NCBI GenBank assembly: GCA_964643575.1
Contig: CAZXTD010000004.1
Span: forward strand, 1-64,000
Direction: 5' to 3'
From: Glaciecola sp964643575
Lineage (GTDB): Bacteria; Pseudomonadota; Gammaproteobacteria; Enterobacterales; Alteromonadaceae
DNA: 64,000 bases
Both the position numbers and the translations under genes were made by a program. The notes under the pieces were generated by a model. That model was not told where the DNA came from, ran no database searches, and was given only the letters and a program-made list of their open reading frames with translations. Shown piece by piece: positions 44,862 to 53,539 of the stretch (within the stretch, counting starts at the first letter, position 1; every line of letters begins with the position of its first letter).

Positions 44862-46091
44862 TTATGTAAATGTTGCTTTCATACCATCTGCCCAGGCTAC
44901 TGATTTGTAGTACATCGAAAATAGCTCGGGTTGCTCAATGCTGTTCTCATTGGCTAGTTTATCGATGGTTTCCCAGTCAGCGCGCTCAAAAGCGATGCAA
45001 AGTTGGTGTTGTTGTGCAAATAAACCCTTTGTGTTTTGTTGACACAACACTGCTTTAATCTCTTCAGAGAAGGGCAGGCTCTTCATGATTTCGGGCATAG
45101 GTTTATCGAGTAGTGCATCTATTAATGAAAACAAGCCCAGTAAAAAACCATGGGGCGGATCTTCTTTTTGTTTCATGGCAATGCCTAGCAGTTTACAAAA
45201 GTGCGCTCTTGCTAGGCTCGTTAAAATCAAGTCTAAGGGCTTGTTACCTTTTAGATTGGCAATGGCAAGTAAGGCAATAAATTTCTTTAGCTCAACTTGC
45301 CCTAAGTATTTTAGTGCATGAGCCAAGGTATCTATTTTTTGGCGTTTGTTGAATAACGGGTTATTAATGAATCGCATTAATTTAAACGATAAACCAACGT
45401 CTTTTTCAAACACCGTGTTGACCTTTTTGAGATCAAACTCTTTTGATACGCTAATGCCGACTAATTCCACGATTGAGCTTACTGATACTTCTATATTTTT
45501 ATGTTTGACCATCTCAGGCCTTGATAAAAAGTAACCTTGAAAATAATGGAAACCCATTTCTTTGAGATCTTCATATTCTTCAATGGTTTCGACTTTTTCG
45601 GCGATAAGTGTTTTACCCTGTTTCTTAAATTCGAATATGCGCTTCATTATAGCGGGGTTGTTCTTATCAATCGCATCAACTTCTAGCTTGATATAGCTCA
45701 CTAAAGGCATTAAGACTTCCCAATGCGGCGCAAAATCGTAGTCATCTAGCGCAATTTTATAGCCCAAATTAGTGATGTGTTCGCAAGCAGCAATGAGTTC
45801 AGGGTTTACTTCAACGGTTTCGACAATTTCTATAACGACATTAAGCGGATCGAGAGTTGAAGGAAATCGATATAATAAGGTGTCTTGATGAAAATTGATG
45901 AATGCGGGCTTATTCATCGTGATGTTTTCAACACCAATCGATAAATGGCTGCCGGCTAGCATTGAGCTGGTGGCTTCGTCGGGAGAAATGTCGGGAAAAC
46001 AATTTTGCACGCCATCACGAAACAGTAATTCGTATGCGAAAACGCGTTTTTTGGTATCGTAAATGGCTTGCCTAGCTACGTATGCAAACAT
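44862..46091 (-). CDS. EAL / HDOD signalling protein, EAL residues largely kept
   Basis: The 409 residues have the same YuxH-type layout as the neighbouring gene. The EAL domain keeps more ligands: ELL in FAYELLFRDG, ExxE in VIEIVETV, DDY in ALDDYDFAP, AEKVET, and QGYF. Binding of c-di-GMP or metal, possibly with weak hydrolysis, is conceivable, although EAL is ELL and DDFG is DDYD. The HDOD domain includes LSFKLMRFINNPLFNK and ALKYLGQVELKKFIALLAIA. It is probably first in a two-gene unit with the degenerate paralogue. Confidence 0.85.
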   Translation of the reverse strand: MFAYVARQAIYDTKKRVFAYELLFRDGVQNCFPDISPDEATSSMLAGSHLSIGVENITMNKPAFINFHQDTLLYRFPSTLDPLNVVIEIVETVEVNPELIAACEHITNLGYKIALDDYDFAPHWEVLMPLVSYIKLEVDAIDKNNPAIMKRIFEFKKQGKTLIAEKVETIEEYEDLKEMGFHYFQGYFLSRPEMVKHKNIEVSVSSIVELVGISVSKEFDLKKVNTVFEKDVGLSFKLMRFINNPLFNKRQKIDTLAHALKYLGQVELKKFIALLAIANLKGNKPLDLILTSLARAHFCKLLGIAMKQKEDPPHGFLLGLFSLIDALLDKPMPEIMKSLPFSEEIKAVLCQQNTKGLFAQQHQLCIAFERADWETIDKLANENSIEQPELFSMYYKSVAWADGMKATFT

Positions 46092-46294
46092 TGGTATCCT
46101 TATTTAATAAAGCATTACTTGAGCTGTTGCTCAAGCTGGAAAAACTCATTTGTAGACTTTTTTTGCCCATCAATCGTCTTGTGTACGCAAGAAGTCAAAA
46201 TACTCTGTCCGAGGACCCTAAATGATTAAATTCTGATTATCAGATACTTATCGGTAAAAACATGAAAAAGTTTATGTTTGATAGCGTTTAATAC

Positions 46295-46322
46295 TTGAAT
46301 TATTTTGCTTAGGCCTTATATT
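46295..46322 (+). promoter_or_regulatory. Candidate sigma70 promoter of rpoH
   Basis: TTGAAT (46295-46300) and TATATT (46317-46322) are 16 bp apart. The match is moderate and there is no supporting data. The 5' leader would be about 240 bases long. Confidence 0.3.
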
Positions 46323-46403
46323 TCATGCATTAGTTTATTTTAAAATTAATGCGAATTGAAACACGGCTATATGCCTTCACCAAAAAACTGAAATTTTTCT
46401 AGT

Positions 46404-46429
46404 GAACGCAAGGTCTTATTTAGTGTCTA
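46404..46429 (+). promoter_or_regulatory. Candidate sigmaE-type promoter of rpoH
   Basis: GAAC (46404-46407) and TCTA (46426-46429) are separated by 18 bp. This corresponds to the core spacing of GGAACTT-N15/16-GTCTAA promoters. E. coli rpoH has such a promoter for extreme heat. The match here is partial (GTGAACGC), so it is suggestive only. Confidence 0.3.
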
Positions 46430-46571
46430 TGTAGTATAAACAATAAATAGGTGTAGCAAGATTACACAGTGGCTAGCAAGTAAAACTAAAAAATTATGAG
46501 TGTTAGCCGACTAAACCAAATAGCAATTAAATGTGTAATTTATTTTCATCGCATAGTTTAAAGAGGTAAGA

Positions 46572-47429
46572 ATGAAAAAAGATATTCCATCTTTGGCATT
46601 AGCTGTCTCATCACACAATGGTAGCATCGAAAGCTATGTCCAAGCTGTGTCGGGCATCGACATGCTTTCTGCAGAAGAAGAGAAAAGCTTAGCGACTCGT
46701 TTATTTGAAAATGAAGATCTCGAGGCCGCACGCGCATTAGTTATGTCTCATCTTCGCTTTGTTGTGCACATTGCTAAGTCATATTCTGGTTATGGCTTAC
46801 CCCAAGCCGATTTGATTCAGGAAGGGAATATTGGCTTGATGAAAGCGGTTAAGCGCTTTGATCCTAACGTAGGCGTTAGATTAGTGTCGTTCGCTGTGCA
46901 TTGGATAAAAGCTGAAATTCATGAGTTTGTACTTAAAAACTGGCGCATAGTAAAAGTAGCCACGACCAAAGCGCAACGTAAGTTATTCTTTAACCTACGT
47001 AAAGCTAAGAAGCGCTTGGGTTGGTTTACTCACGAAGAAGTGCAAAAAGTGGCTGAAGACTTAGGTGTAAGCACAAAAGAAGTCTTGCAAATGGAGTCTC
47101 GCATGGCAAGCCACGATACTGCTTTTGATCTGGGTAATGATGACGACGAGTCAGCTACTTTTAGTCCAGCGCAATACTTAGAAGACAAAACGACAGACGT
47201 TGAAATGTCTGTGATTAATTCAGATATGGACGCGAGCGCCGCTAAGCGTCTATATTCTGCGATTAAAACGCTAGACGATCGTAGCCAGCATATTATCGAA
47301 ACACGCTGGTTAGCCGACGACAAGCTGACGCTTCAAGACTTAGCGAATGAGTATGACGTATCTGCTGAGCGGGTTCGTCAAATAGAAAAGAACGCAATGA
47401 AGAAACTGCAAGCGGCGATGGTTGCTTAA
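46572..47429 (+). CDS. rpoH: RNA polymerase heat-shock sigma factor sigma32
   Basis: It directs RNA polymerase to heat-shock promoters. The 285 residues include region 2 (LIQEGNIGLMKAVKRFDPNVGVRLVSFAVHWIKAEI), the RpoH-specific box AQRKLFFNLR, and region 4 with the HTH LTLQDLANEYDVSAERVRQIEKNAMKKL. AGAGGTAAG precedes the ATG. A strong terminator follows. E. coli places it after ftsYEX, and only the EAL/HDOD pair intervenes here. Confidence 0.98.
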   Translation: MKKDIPSLALAVSSHNGSIESYVQAVSGIDMLSAEEEKSLATRLFENEDLEAARALVMSHLRFVVHIAKSYSGYGLPQADLIQEGNIGLMKAVKRFDPNVGVRLVSFAVHWIKAEIHEFVLKNWRIVKVATTKAQRKLFFNLRKAKKRLGWFTHEEVQKVAEDLGVSTKEVLQMESRMASHDTAFDLGNDDDESATFSPAQYLEDKTTDVEMSVINSDMDASAAKRLYSAIKTLDDRSQHIIETRWLADDKLTLQDLANEYDVSAERVRQIEKNAMKKLQAAMVA

Positions 47430-47450
47430 TTAAATTTTCTGTTGATCGAA

Positions 47451-47476
47451 AAAAGCCGCTCTAGCGGCTTTTTTTA
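47451..47476. terminator. Bidirectional intrinsic terminator rpoH / GNAT-thioesterase
   Basis: The run AAAAAGCCGC, loop TCTA, GCGGCTTTTTTT gives a perfect GC-rich stem flanked by A-run and T-run. It can stop transcription from both strands. It starts 21 bases after the rpoH stop and reaches the stop codon of the convergent gene. Confidence 0.92.
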
Positions 47477-48385
47477 TGTCTTTTTATAACTAACCGGCAA
47501 AATCCAATACTGCGCAGTAAAGTCGGCAACGGCTTGCTCACCGTCGTAAATTTCGACATTGAGTGACGCTGGGCATTTTTTGCCTTGTTGTAAAAACTTA
47601 AACTTAGCACGTACCGTTTCAATATTACATATTGCTCTAGGGCGCATAGTTACTGGCTTATGATAATGAATACTTGCATCGCCTAATACAATCTCACCTT
47701 GCAAACCCTTTTGTTTAAGCTGTAAAAACAACATACCCCAGCCAGTGAGCGTGGCCAACGAATAAATACTGCCCGCAAACATAGTGCCATGCAGATTAAT
47801 ATTTTTATTGAGTGACGCGCGAGTTTCGATAGTGCGCTCTGTATATTGATAAAGCTTGATACCCATGTGCTCGGTAATAGGAATTTGCTCATGCCATGTA
47901 ACTTGTAACTCTTGGCACCATTTAGGATGCAAGATTAAAGCGTTATTATTTACCAATACTTTAAGCATTTGCTTTCTTTTAACTTTACCGAGATCATCAG
48001 GTGCATTATCTACTACTTCGTAACCACCCGCTTGGAAGAATTCGATAGAAGTTTCTCGAGAGTTAGTAACTGCTCGCTCTGCGCCCAGATCTCGAGCGAC
48101 TTGTTCTAGTGCTGCTAAGATACGATGGCCCACACCTAAGCGCCGATGCTTGTTACTTACGGCAATATGCCTAATTTGTGCTTCTTCTGATGTATTAAGA
48201 TGCACTCGGCCACAGGCAACAATTTGGCCATTGGCACTTTTAAGTACTCTATGCTCGCTTACCTTTTCGTACTCATCTTTTTCCGAACCTTCTGGGTAGC
48301 CGTAAGGCTCTCGCAGCCATTGCCACCTAAAGTGGAAATACTCGTTAAGATCCTGCTCGGTTTTAGGAATAAAAATAGAATACAA
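47474..48385 (-). CDS. GNAT acetyltransferase-thioesterase fusion (YiiD-like)
   Basis: This is a two-domain protein of 303 residues. The N-domain (about 1-145) is a GNAT fold with IRHIAVSNKHRRLGVGHRILAALEQ (acetyl-CoA loop). The C-domain (about 150-303) is a YiiD_C hot-dog thioesterase-like region with INLHGTMFAGSIYSLATLTGWGMLFLQLK. The fusion is known in gammaproteobacteria (YiiD), and a role in fatty-acid or acyl-CoA metabolism is likely. It heads downstream of dtd and pip on the same strand. Confidence 0.88.
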   Translation of the reverse strand: MYSIFIPKTEQDLNEYFHFRWQWLREPYGYPEGSEKDEYEKVSEHRVLKSANGQIVACGRVHLNTSEEAQIRHIAVSNKHRRLGVGHRILAALEQVARDLGAERAVTNSRETSIEFFQAGGYEVVDNAPDDLGKVKRKQMLKVLVNNNALILHPKWCQELQVTWHEQIPITEHMGIKLYQYTERTIETRASLNKNINLHGTMFAGSIYSLATLTGWGMLFLQLKQKGLQGEIVLGDASIHYHKPVTMRPRAICNIETVRAKFKFLQQGKKCPASLNVEIYDGEQAVADFTAQYWILPVSYKKT

Positions 48386-48424
48386 AGCGTGTCCTCTGCT
48401 TGAGATATAAAGACTACTATGTCT

Positions 48425-48874
48425 TTAGACTTGAATGATGAAAGTAGCTGGGCCGTCATTTACCAATGCGACTTGCATATTAGCACCAAACTGGCCTTGT
48501 TGACATGTACCATGGTATTGCTGGTAATGGGCAATAAATTCGAGATACAGTTTTTCTCCAATCTCTGGCGGGGCAGCTTGGCTAAAACCTGGGCGGTTAC
48601 CTTTGCGGGTATCGGCGGCAAGAGTAAATTGAGAAATAACTAAAAGCTCGCCGTTAATATCACTCAAGCTATTGTTCATTTTGCCTTGAGAGTCTTCAAA
48701 AATTCTAATATTGGCGACCTTTTTGGCGAGTGACGCTACCTGTTCGCTTGTATCACCTTTTTCAGCGCACAGTAACAATAACACGCCATTTTGAATATTC
48801 CCGAGTGTTGTTGAATTGACTGTTACAGATGCTTGGCTAACACGTTGTATTAAACCTATCAATGTATCCTCCAA
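48425..48874 (-). CDS. dtd: D-aminoacyl-tRNA deacylase
   Basis: It hydrolyses D-amino acids wrongly attached to tRNAs. The 149 residues include the N-terminal GLIQRVSQASVTV, the SQFTLAADTRKGNRPGF motif and the C-terminal NDGPATFIIQV, a variant of NxGPVTF with Ala for Val. It lies 40 bp upstream of the GNAT-thioesterase gene, probably in one operon with pip. Confidence 0.95.
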   Translation of the reverse strand: MEDTLIGLIQRVSQASVTVNSTTLGNIQNGVLLLLCAEKGDTSEQVASLAKKVANIRIFEDSQGKMNNSLSDINGELLVISQFTLAADTRKGNRPGFSQAAPPEIGEKLYLEFIAHYQQYHGTCQQGQFGANMQVALVNDGPATFIIQV

Positions 48875-48945
48875 TATTCGATTTGTAGTGTTTCACTGTG
48901 CAGTGTTTTATGTGTGATGCCCTTGTAATGCCAGCACTAGCAGCA

Positions 48946-49890
48946 CTAAATTAGACTGTTCGAGAAATAATTGAGCGACTTTACCAAGGCTGTACTTACG
49001 CCTTCTTCGTTCATACTATGACCGGCATCTGGCACGATGCAAAGGCTCGATGCCGGCAAATGCTCATGTAACGCCACGGCAGACTCGCACTTGCATACCA
49101 TGTCGTATCGCCCGTGCACAATATGTGTTGGAATGTGCGCAATGAGTTCTGCATTGTTTAGTATATGATTGTCAGATATAAAGCACTGATTTAAAACATA
49201 AAAACACTCCATTAACGCTAAGCTATATACTTGCTGAATGCTGGCAAGCTCACTCGATTTTTGCTCTGTGAGTATCAGTTTTGAAATACTGCCTTCCCAG
49301 TTGAACCAGCGGGTAGCAGCTTGGTTTCTAATACTTTCGTCATCACTTGTTAGGTCGGCATAAAATGCTTTGCAAAGTGATTGAGTACTGCTGTTGTCGT
49401 ATCCATCTACAAACTGTTTATAATGCGCATGATAAACCTGAGAGGCGCCGCCTGTAGGCGATAAAAACCAGTCTGCGTCTTCTGGCCGGCCCAAGAAGAT
49501 GCCACGTAATATCATTGCAGATACATGCTGTGGTTGAGCAATGGCGTAACAAAGTGCCAGCGTAGAACCCCACGACCCACCAAACAAAAGCCATTTGTCG
49601 ATACCAAAAAAGCTGCGTATTAGCTCGATATCTTCTATTAGCGTTTGCGTTGTATTATTTTGTAAAGAGCCGAAAGGTTGTGAGCGGCCGCAACCTCTCT
49701 GATCAAAGGCAATTAACCGATAATTACCGCCAGCAAATGGCCATTGATAATTTTGACCAATACCAGCGCCAGGGCCACCGTGCAAAAACAAAGCAGGAAT
49801 ACCGTCGCTATTGCCTGATTCTTCTACATACAAATCGTGACCGTCGGGTGTCGATATTTTGTAAGACTTAGTCGCTTTGAATCCATCCAC
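48946..49890 (-). CDS. pip: Prolyl aminopeptidase
   Basis: It releases N-terminal proline from peptides. This alpha/beta hydrolase of the S33 family has 314 residues. It has the oxyanion segment FLHGGPGAG, the nucleophile elbow GGSWGS, VHGRYDMVC (Asp) and PDAGHSM (His). It precedes dtd, an arrangement seen in other gammaproteobacteria. Confidence 0.93.
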   Translation of the reverse strand: MDGFKATKSYKISTPDGHDLYVEESGNSDGIPALFLHGGPGAGIGQNYQWPFAGGNYRLIAFDQRGCGRSQPFGSLQNNTTQTLIEDIELIRSFFGIDKWLLFGGSWGSTLALCYAIAQPQHVSAMILRGIFLGRPEDADWFLSPTGGASQVYHAHYKQFVDGYDNSSTQSLCKAFYADLTSDDESIRNQAATRWFNWEGSISKLILTEQKSSELASIQQVYSLALMECFYVLNQCFISDNHILNNAELIAHIPTHIVHGRYDMVCKCESAVALHEHLPASSLCIVPDAGHSMNEEGVSTALVKSLNYFSNSLI

Positions 49891-50001
49891 TATTTGTATC
49901 CTTTTGGGTCGATTACTTTTCTTTAAGACTATATACTGAGTTATGCGATAAATGCTACTGGCGATTAGTCTGAGTATTTATTAATCTAGATATAGATACG
50001 T

Positions 50002-50023
50002 ATCAACCTTGATTAAGGTTGAT
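50002..50023. promoter_or_regulatory. Perfect 9-bp inverted repeat upstream of a small membrane-protein gene
   Basis: ATCAACCTT (50002-50010), loop GATT, AAGGTTGAT (50015-50023) form a perfect stem. No T-run follows on the plus strand, so a terminator is unlikely. It sits 31 bp before the ATG at 50055 and could be an operator or a 5'-UTR hairpin. Confidence 0.45.
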
Positions 50024-50054
50024 TGAAACCAAAACAATAAAAAAAGGGGTTTGT

Positions 50055-50282
50055 ATGTCGGGTCAAGGATCTGGCGGCAATGTGATTGCTGCTTTATGTA
50101 ATATATTTTTTCCGGGCTTAGGCCAATTGGTACAAGGTCGAATTTTAGCAGCGATAATATTTTTTGTGATTGTAGCCGTGGGTTATGCAACATGGTTTTT
50201 AATCATTCCTCCAATTATTGGCGGCTTAGTGCATCTTTGGTCAATCATTGACGCTGCGCGTTATAAAAGCTCAAGTTATTAA
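50055..50282 (+). CDS. Small TM2-like membrane protein
   Basis: The 75-residue protein has two membrane helices separated by a short turn. The NIFFPGLGQLVQGRI segment is typical of TM2/YqaE-like small proteins. It ends in WSIIDAARYKSSS. I chose the ATG at 50055, preceded by AAAAAGGGG. An upstream ATG (50019) would lie inside an inverted repeat and adds a polar extension. Function unknown. Confidence 0.75.
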   Translation: MSGQGSGGNVIAALCNIFFPGLGQLVQGRILAAIIFFVIVAVGYATWFLIIPPIIGGLVHLWSIIDAARYKSSSY

Positions 50283-50387
50283 AAGTGAAGACTTAACTCA
50301 ATCTGAATAGACTATAAATAAGCGGTAGTCGGCTTGTTGCGCACCTTTATGTAACCGGCTCGTGTTAAACCGCACAAAGGAGAATGT

Positions 50388-51083
50388 ATGAAAGGTAAAA
50401 CGCCCGCAGTAGTATCGAAAAAGTCATTTTTATTACGCTGTGTTTTTATTGTTGCTGCTTTTATAACGCTAAACGGATGTGCATCGGCAGTTCAAGACGC
50501 TTATTTCGATTTGTGGGAAAAAGTCGGGGTTGAAAAGCGTGAAATACTCGTTGACCGTGTTGAAGACGCTCAAGAAACCCAAGAAGAAGCTCAGCAAGAG
50601 TTTGCCAGTGCTTTAGAAGAATTCAGCGCCTTAATTAACTTTGATGGCGGCGACCTTGAAGACTACTACGAGTCGTTAAACGATAAATATGAATCTGCCC
50701 AAGACAGCGCAGACGCCGTATCTTCGCGCATCGACAAAGTACAAAGCGTTGCACAATCGTTGTTTAGAGAGTGGGAGTCGGAGCTTGAGATGATAACTAA
50801 CGAAAACCTCAAACGCGACAGCCGCAACAAGCTTAAAACAACACAGCGTAAATACGACGATTTACTTCGCTCAATGCGCCGCGTAGAAAGCAGCATGCCA
50901 CCCGTGCTGAGTGCTCTACAAGATAACGTCTTGTATTTAAAGCATAACCTCAATGCCAACGCCATTGGCGCTTTACAGGGTGAGTTTTCGACCATCAAAA
51001 AAGATGTCAATACGCTCATCGGCGAAATGAATAGCGCTATTACGCAGTCAAATGCCTTTATAAAGGACTTGCAAGCTCAATAA
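50388..51083 (+). CDS. DUF2959 lipoprotein
   Basis: The 231 residues carry a lipoprotein signal (CVFIVAAFITLNGC, lipobox LNGC). A highly helical, charged body follows, with VEKREILVDRVEDAQETQEEAQQEF, a DUF2959 feature. The body is coiled-coil-like throughout. Function unknown, probably periplasmic and membrane anchored. AAAGGAG precedes the start. Confidence 0.82.
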   Translation: MKGKTPAVVSKKSFLLRCVFIVAAFITLNGCASAVQDAYFDLWEKVGVEKREILVDRVEDAQETQEEAQQEFASALEEFSALINFDGGDLEDYYESLNDKYESAQDSADAVSSRIDKVQSVAQSLFREWESELEMITNENLKRDSRNKLKTTQRKYDDLLRSMRRVESSMPPVLSALQDNVLYLKHNLNANAIGALQGEFSTIKKDVNTLIGEMNSAITQSNAFIKDLQAQ

Positions 51084-51133
51084 TTATCATTATCTAGGAG
51101 CTAATTTTATGGAATGTAAGCGCTTGTTAGCGC

Positions 51134-51457
51134 TTACTCTTCACTTTCCACTTTTGCTACATCAATCCCCATTTCTTCCATAATATTGCGCGCTTCTTTA
51201 GGAATACGGAAAGTGTTGTCTTTTTTGAGGTCTTGGTCGTTGGGTAGCGGCTGGCCGGTAAAGGCGTGCAAAAACGCTTCACATAATAATTCTGAGTTAG
51301 TGGCATGACGCAAGTTATTCACTTGTCTGCGTGTGCGTTCGTCGGTGAGCACTTTTAGCACGTTAATAGGAATAGACACAGTGACTTTTTTAACTTGTTC
51401 ACTCTTTTTCCCGTGTTCTGCGTAAGGATGTATGTACTCGCCGTTCCATTTAGCCAT
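51134..51457 (-). CDS. metJ: Methionine repressor MetJ
   Basis: This ribbon-helix-helix repressor uses S-adenosylmethionine as corepressor. The 107 residues include KKVTVSIPINVLKVLTDERTRRQVNNLRHATNSELLCEAFLHAFTG. This is nearly identical to E. coli MetJ in the DNA-contacting beta-strand and corepressor site. It diverges from metF across a region carrying met boxes, so autoregulation is likely. Confidence 0.98.
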   Translation of the reverse strand: MAKWNGEYIHPYAEHGKKSEQVKKVTVSIPINVLKVLTDERTRRQVNNLRHATNSELLCEAFLHAFTGQPLPNDQDLKKDNTFRIPKEARNIMEEMGIDVAKVESEE

Positions 51458-51525
51458 TAGCTTTATCTTATTATTGTGTGGTGTGAATAGTGAAAGTCTA
51501 CTGTTTATCTGGAAAAGGTCAATCT

Positions 51526-51549
51526 AGACGTCTAAATTGCTTGACGTCT
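51526..51549. promoter_or_regulatory. MetJ operator, cluster 1 (tandem met boxes)
   Basis: Three contiguous 8-bp boxes follow the AGACGTCT consensus. Box 1 is perfect, box 2 (AAATTGCT) is poor and box 3 (TGACGTCT) has one mismatch. MetJ binds such arrays cooperatively. The cluster is nearer to metJ. Confidence 0.85.
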
Positions 51550-51569
51550 AAACAATATTTCTTTATTTT

Positions 51570-51585
51570 AGACGTCTAAACGTCT
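51570..51585. promoter_or_regulatory. MetJ operator, cluster 2 (tandem met boxes)
   Basis: A perfect AGACGTCT is followed directly by AAACGTCT, with two mismatches. The cluster lies 14 bp before the metF start and would overlap its promoter or transcript start. Confidence 0.85.
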
Positions 51586-51598
51586 ACTTAGGGTTCAC

Positions 51599-52483
51599 AT
51601 GGTTTCGTATGCACAGGGTATTGATGCCCTTAATCAATCTTTGAGCGAACTTCGCGATATTGAAGTGTCGTTTGAGTTTTTTCCGCCTAAAACGCCCGCG
51701 ATGGAAGAAACCCTGTGGAAGTCTGTTGAACGCTTATCGCCTCTAAAACCCAAATATATGTCGGTGACATACGGCGCCAACAGCGGCGAACGCGACCGTA
51801 CTCACTCGGTTGTAAAGCGAATACAAGCCGAAACCAATGTGTCGACGGCTCCGCATTTAACCTGTGTTGACGCCAACGAGCAAGAACTCAGAGCCATTGC
51901 GAAAGACTATTGGGATTCGGGTGTAAAACGCATTGTGGCTTTGCGCGGTGATTTGCCCGAAGGAATGGAAAAGCCAGACTTATACGCAAACGACCTAGTG
52001 GGTATTTTAAAAGACGTTGCCGACTTTGATATATCTGTAGCTGCCTATCCTGAAAAACACCCTGATGCGCCAAGCGATCAGTTTGATTTACTCAACCTTA
52101 AACGTAAAGTTGAAGCGGGTGCAAACGAAGCTATTACTCAGTTTTTCTTTGACACGAGTGTATTTTTACGTTTTAGAGATCGAGCTGCGGCTGCCGGTAT
52201 CGATGCCGACATTGTGCCAGGAATATTACCTGTCACTAATTATCAAACCCTTATTCGCTTTGCAGGCATGACCAACGTGCACGTGCCAGGCTGGCTACAT
52301 AAAATGTACGACGGCCTAGAAGCCGACGACCAAGCCACGCGTAATTTATTAGGCGCAAACATTGCCATGGACCAAGTCAAAGTGCTGGCAAAAGAGGGGG
52401 TGAAACACTTCCATTTTTACACGCTTAACCGCAGCGAGCTTAGTTACGCTATATGCCATATGTTGGGTTTACGACGAAGTTAA
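51599..52483 (+). CDS. metF: 5,10-methylenetetrahydrofolate reductase
   Basis: It reduces methylene-THF to methyl-THF for methionine synthesis, with FAD. The 294 residues include VSFEFFPPKTPAMEETLW, YMSVTYGA, ALRGDLP, the FAD-contacting AAYPEKHPDAPS, and ITQFFFDTSVF. The gene is divergent from metJ and sits under clear MetJ operators. Confidence 0.97.
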   Translation: MVSYAQGIDALNQSLSELRDIEVSFEFFPPKTPAMEETLWKSVERLSPLKPKYMSVTYGANSGERDRTHSVVKRIQAETNVSTAPHLTCVDANEQELRAIAKDYWDSGVKRIVALRGDLPEGMEKPDLYANDLVGILKDVADFDISVAAYPEKHPDAPSDQFDLLNLKRKVEAGANEAITQFFFDTSVFLRFRDRAAAAGIDADIVPGILPVTNYQTLIRFAGMTNVHVPGWLHKMYDGLEADDQATRNLLGANIAMDQVKVLAKEGVKHFHFYTLNRSELSYAICHMLGLRRS

Positions 52484-52555
52484 TGGCCTTGTCTGAAAAA
52501 CGTTGATTATTTTGTTATCATAACGCCACTTGAATAACCTTAGCTGGGATGGGCG

Positions 52556-53539
52556 TTGAAACAATCAAATAATCTAAGCGGCACTTTGCAAGGCTATGTA
52601 AAAGCGAAATATCCTTTGCTTAAAGACATTGCTGCCAATTTCTGGAGCGACATCAAAAAAGAGCGAATTACTGTTTCGGCAGGCCATCTTGCCTATGTCA
52701 GTTTATTATCGCTTGTGCCGGTGATCATGGTGTTTTTTATGGTCATGTCTGCTTTTCCTGCCTTTTCTGAAGCACGCAATGATTTTCAGCAGTTTATTTT
52801 CAACAACTTCGTGCCGCATGCCGGCGACGTCGTCGAAAAATACATGACGGAATTTGTCAGCAATGCGTCTGGCATGACCGCCACTAGTATTGGCGTTTTG
52901 CTGGTGGTTGCCTTAATTCTAATTTCGAATATCGACAAAACCTTTAATTATTTATGGAAGACAAAGGTACAGCGTCCGGTTATCTTCACCTTTGCCATAT
53001 ACTGGATGGTGATTACTTTAGGCCCTTTACTAATAGGCATGAGTATAGCCGTAAGCTCATATTTAAACGGCTTGGCAACCTTTGCAGACGATTACACGCC
53101 AGGCTTTGGAACCGCATTTTTAGCGCTTGTACCTTGGGCTTCTGCTATTGGCGCATTTATGCTCTTGTACATGATAGTGCCAAATAGAACCGTGAAGGCG
53201 AAATATGCTTTTTTTGGTGCGCTGTTTGCGGCGATATTATTTGAACTTACCAAACAAGGCTTTGGCTTATACATTACTAACTTTCCTTCTTACCAAGTGA
53301 TTTATGGCGCGCTAGCGGTTATCCCTATTTTATTTGTGTGGGTGTATTTATCTTGGATTGTTGTATTAATGGGTGCAGTATTTACATACAGCGTCACAAT
53401 GACTTGCGAGGCAAAAGATGCCGCCGAAATAGCGGAAGATGAAGCGAAAGAGGCCCATAAAGACGCGAAAGAAGCCGAAACTAAGGTAGCCGAAACTAAA
53501 ACATCCGAAAAGAAGACAGGGGAGGCTGACGCAGCCTAG
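52556..53539 (+). CDS. YihY/BrkB-family inner-membrane protein
   Basis: The 327 residues have about six membrane segments. They carry the family motifs ERITVSAGHLAYVSLLSLVPVIMVFF, ISNIDKTFNYLWKT and GALAVIPILFVWVYLSWIVVLMGA. The C-terminal 40 residues are low complexity (AKEAHKDAKEAETKVAETK). The start is TTG with GGGATGGG before it. This family was misnamed as RNase BN. Function unknown. Confidence 0.9.
   Translation: MKQSNNLSGTLQGYVKAKYPLLKDIAANFWSDIKKERITVSAGHLAYVSLLSLVPVIMVFFMVMSAFPAFSEARNDFQQFIFNNFVPHAGDVVEKYMTEFVSNASGMTATSIGVLLVVALILISNIDKTFNYLWKTKVQRPVIFTFAIYWMVITLGPLLIGMSIAVSSYLNGLATFADDYTPGFGTAFLALVPWASAIGAFMLLYMIVPNRTVKAKYAFFGALFAAILFELTKQGFGLYITNFPSYQVIYGALAVIPILFVWVYLSWIVVLMGAVFTYSVTMTCEAKDAAEIAEDEAKEAHKDAKEAETKVAETKTSEKKTGEADAA

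Larger units (their letters stand above)
46092..46571. other. rpoH upstream region (480 bp)
   Basis: This AT-rich region lies between the divergent EAL/HDOD gene and rpoH. It holds two plausible rpoH promoters, listed separately. No small ORF with a convincing ribosome site is visible. Confidence 0.45.

Noticed and set aside
51526..51585. Repeated GACGTCT strings as a possible iteron origin
   Set aside because: They match MetJ boxes in 8-bp register and lie between metJ and metF; no replication gene is near.
52556..53539. Annotation of YihY as ribonuclease BN
   Set aside because: This is a historical misassignment; the sequence is a polytopic membrane protein with no nuclease motif.
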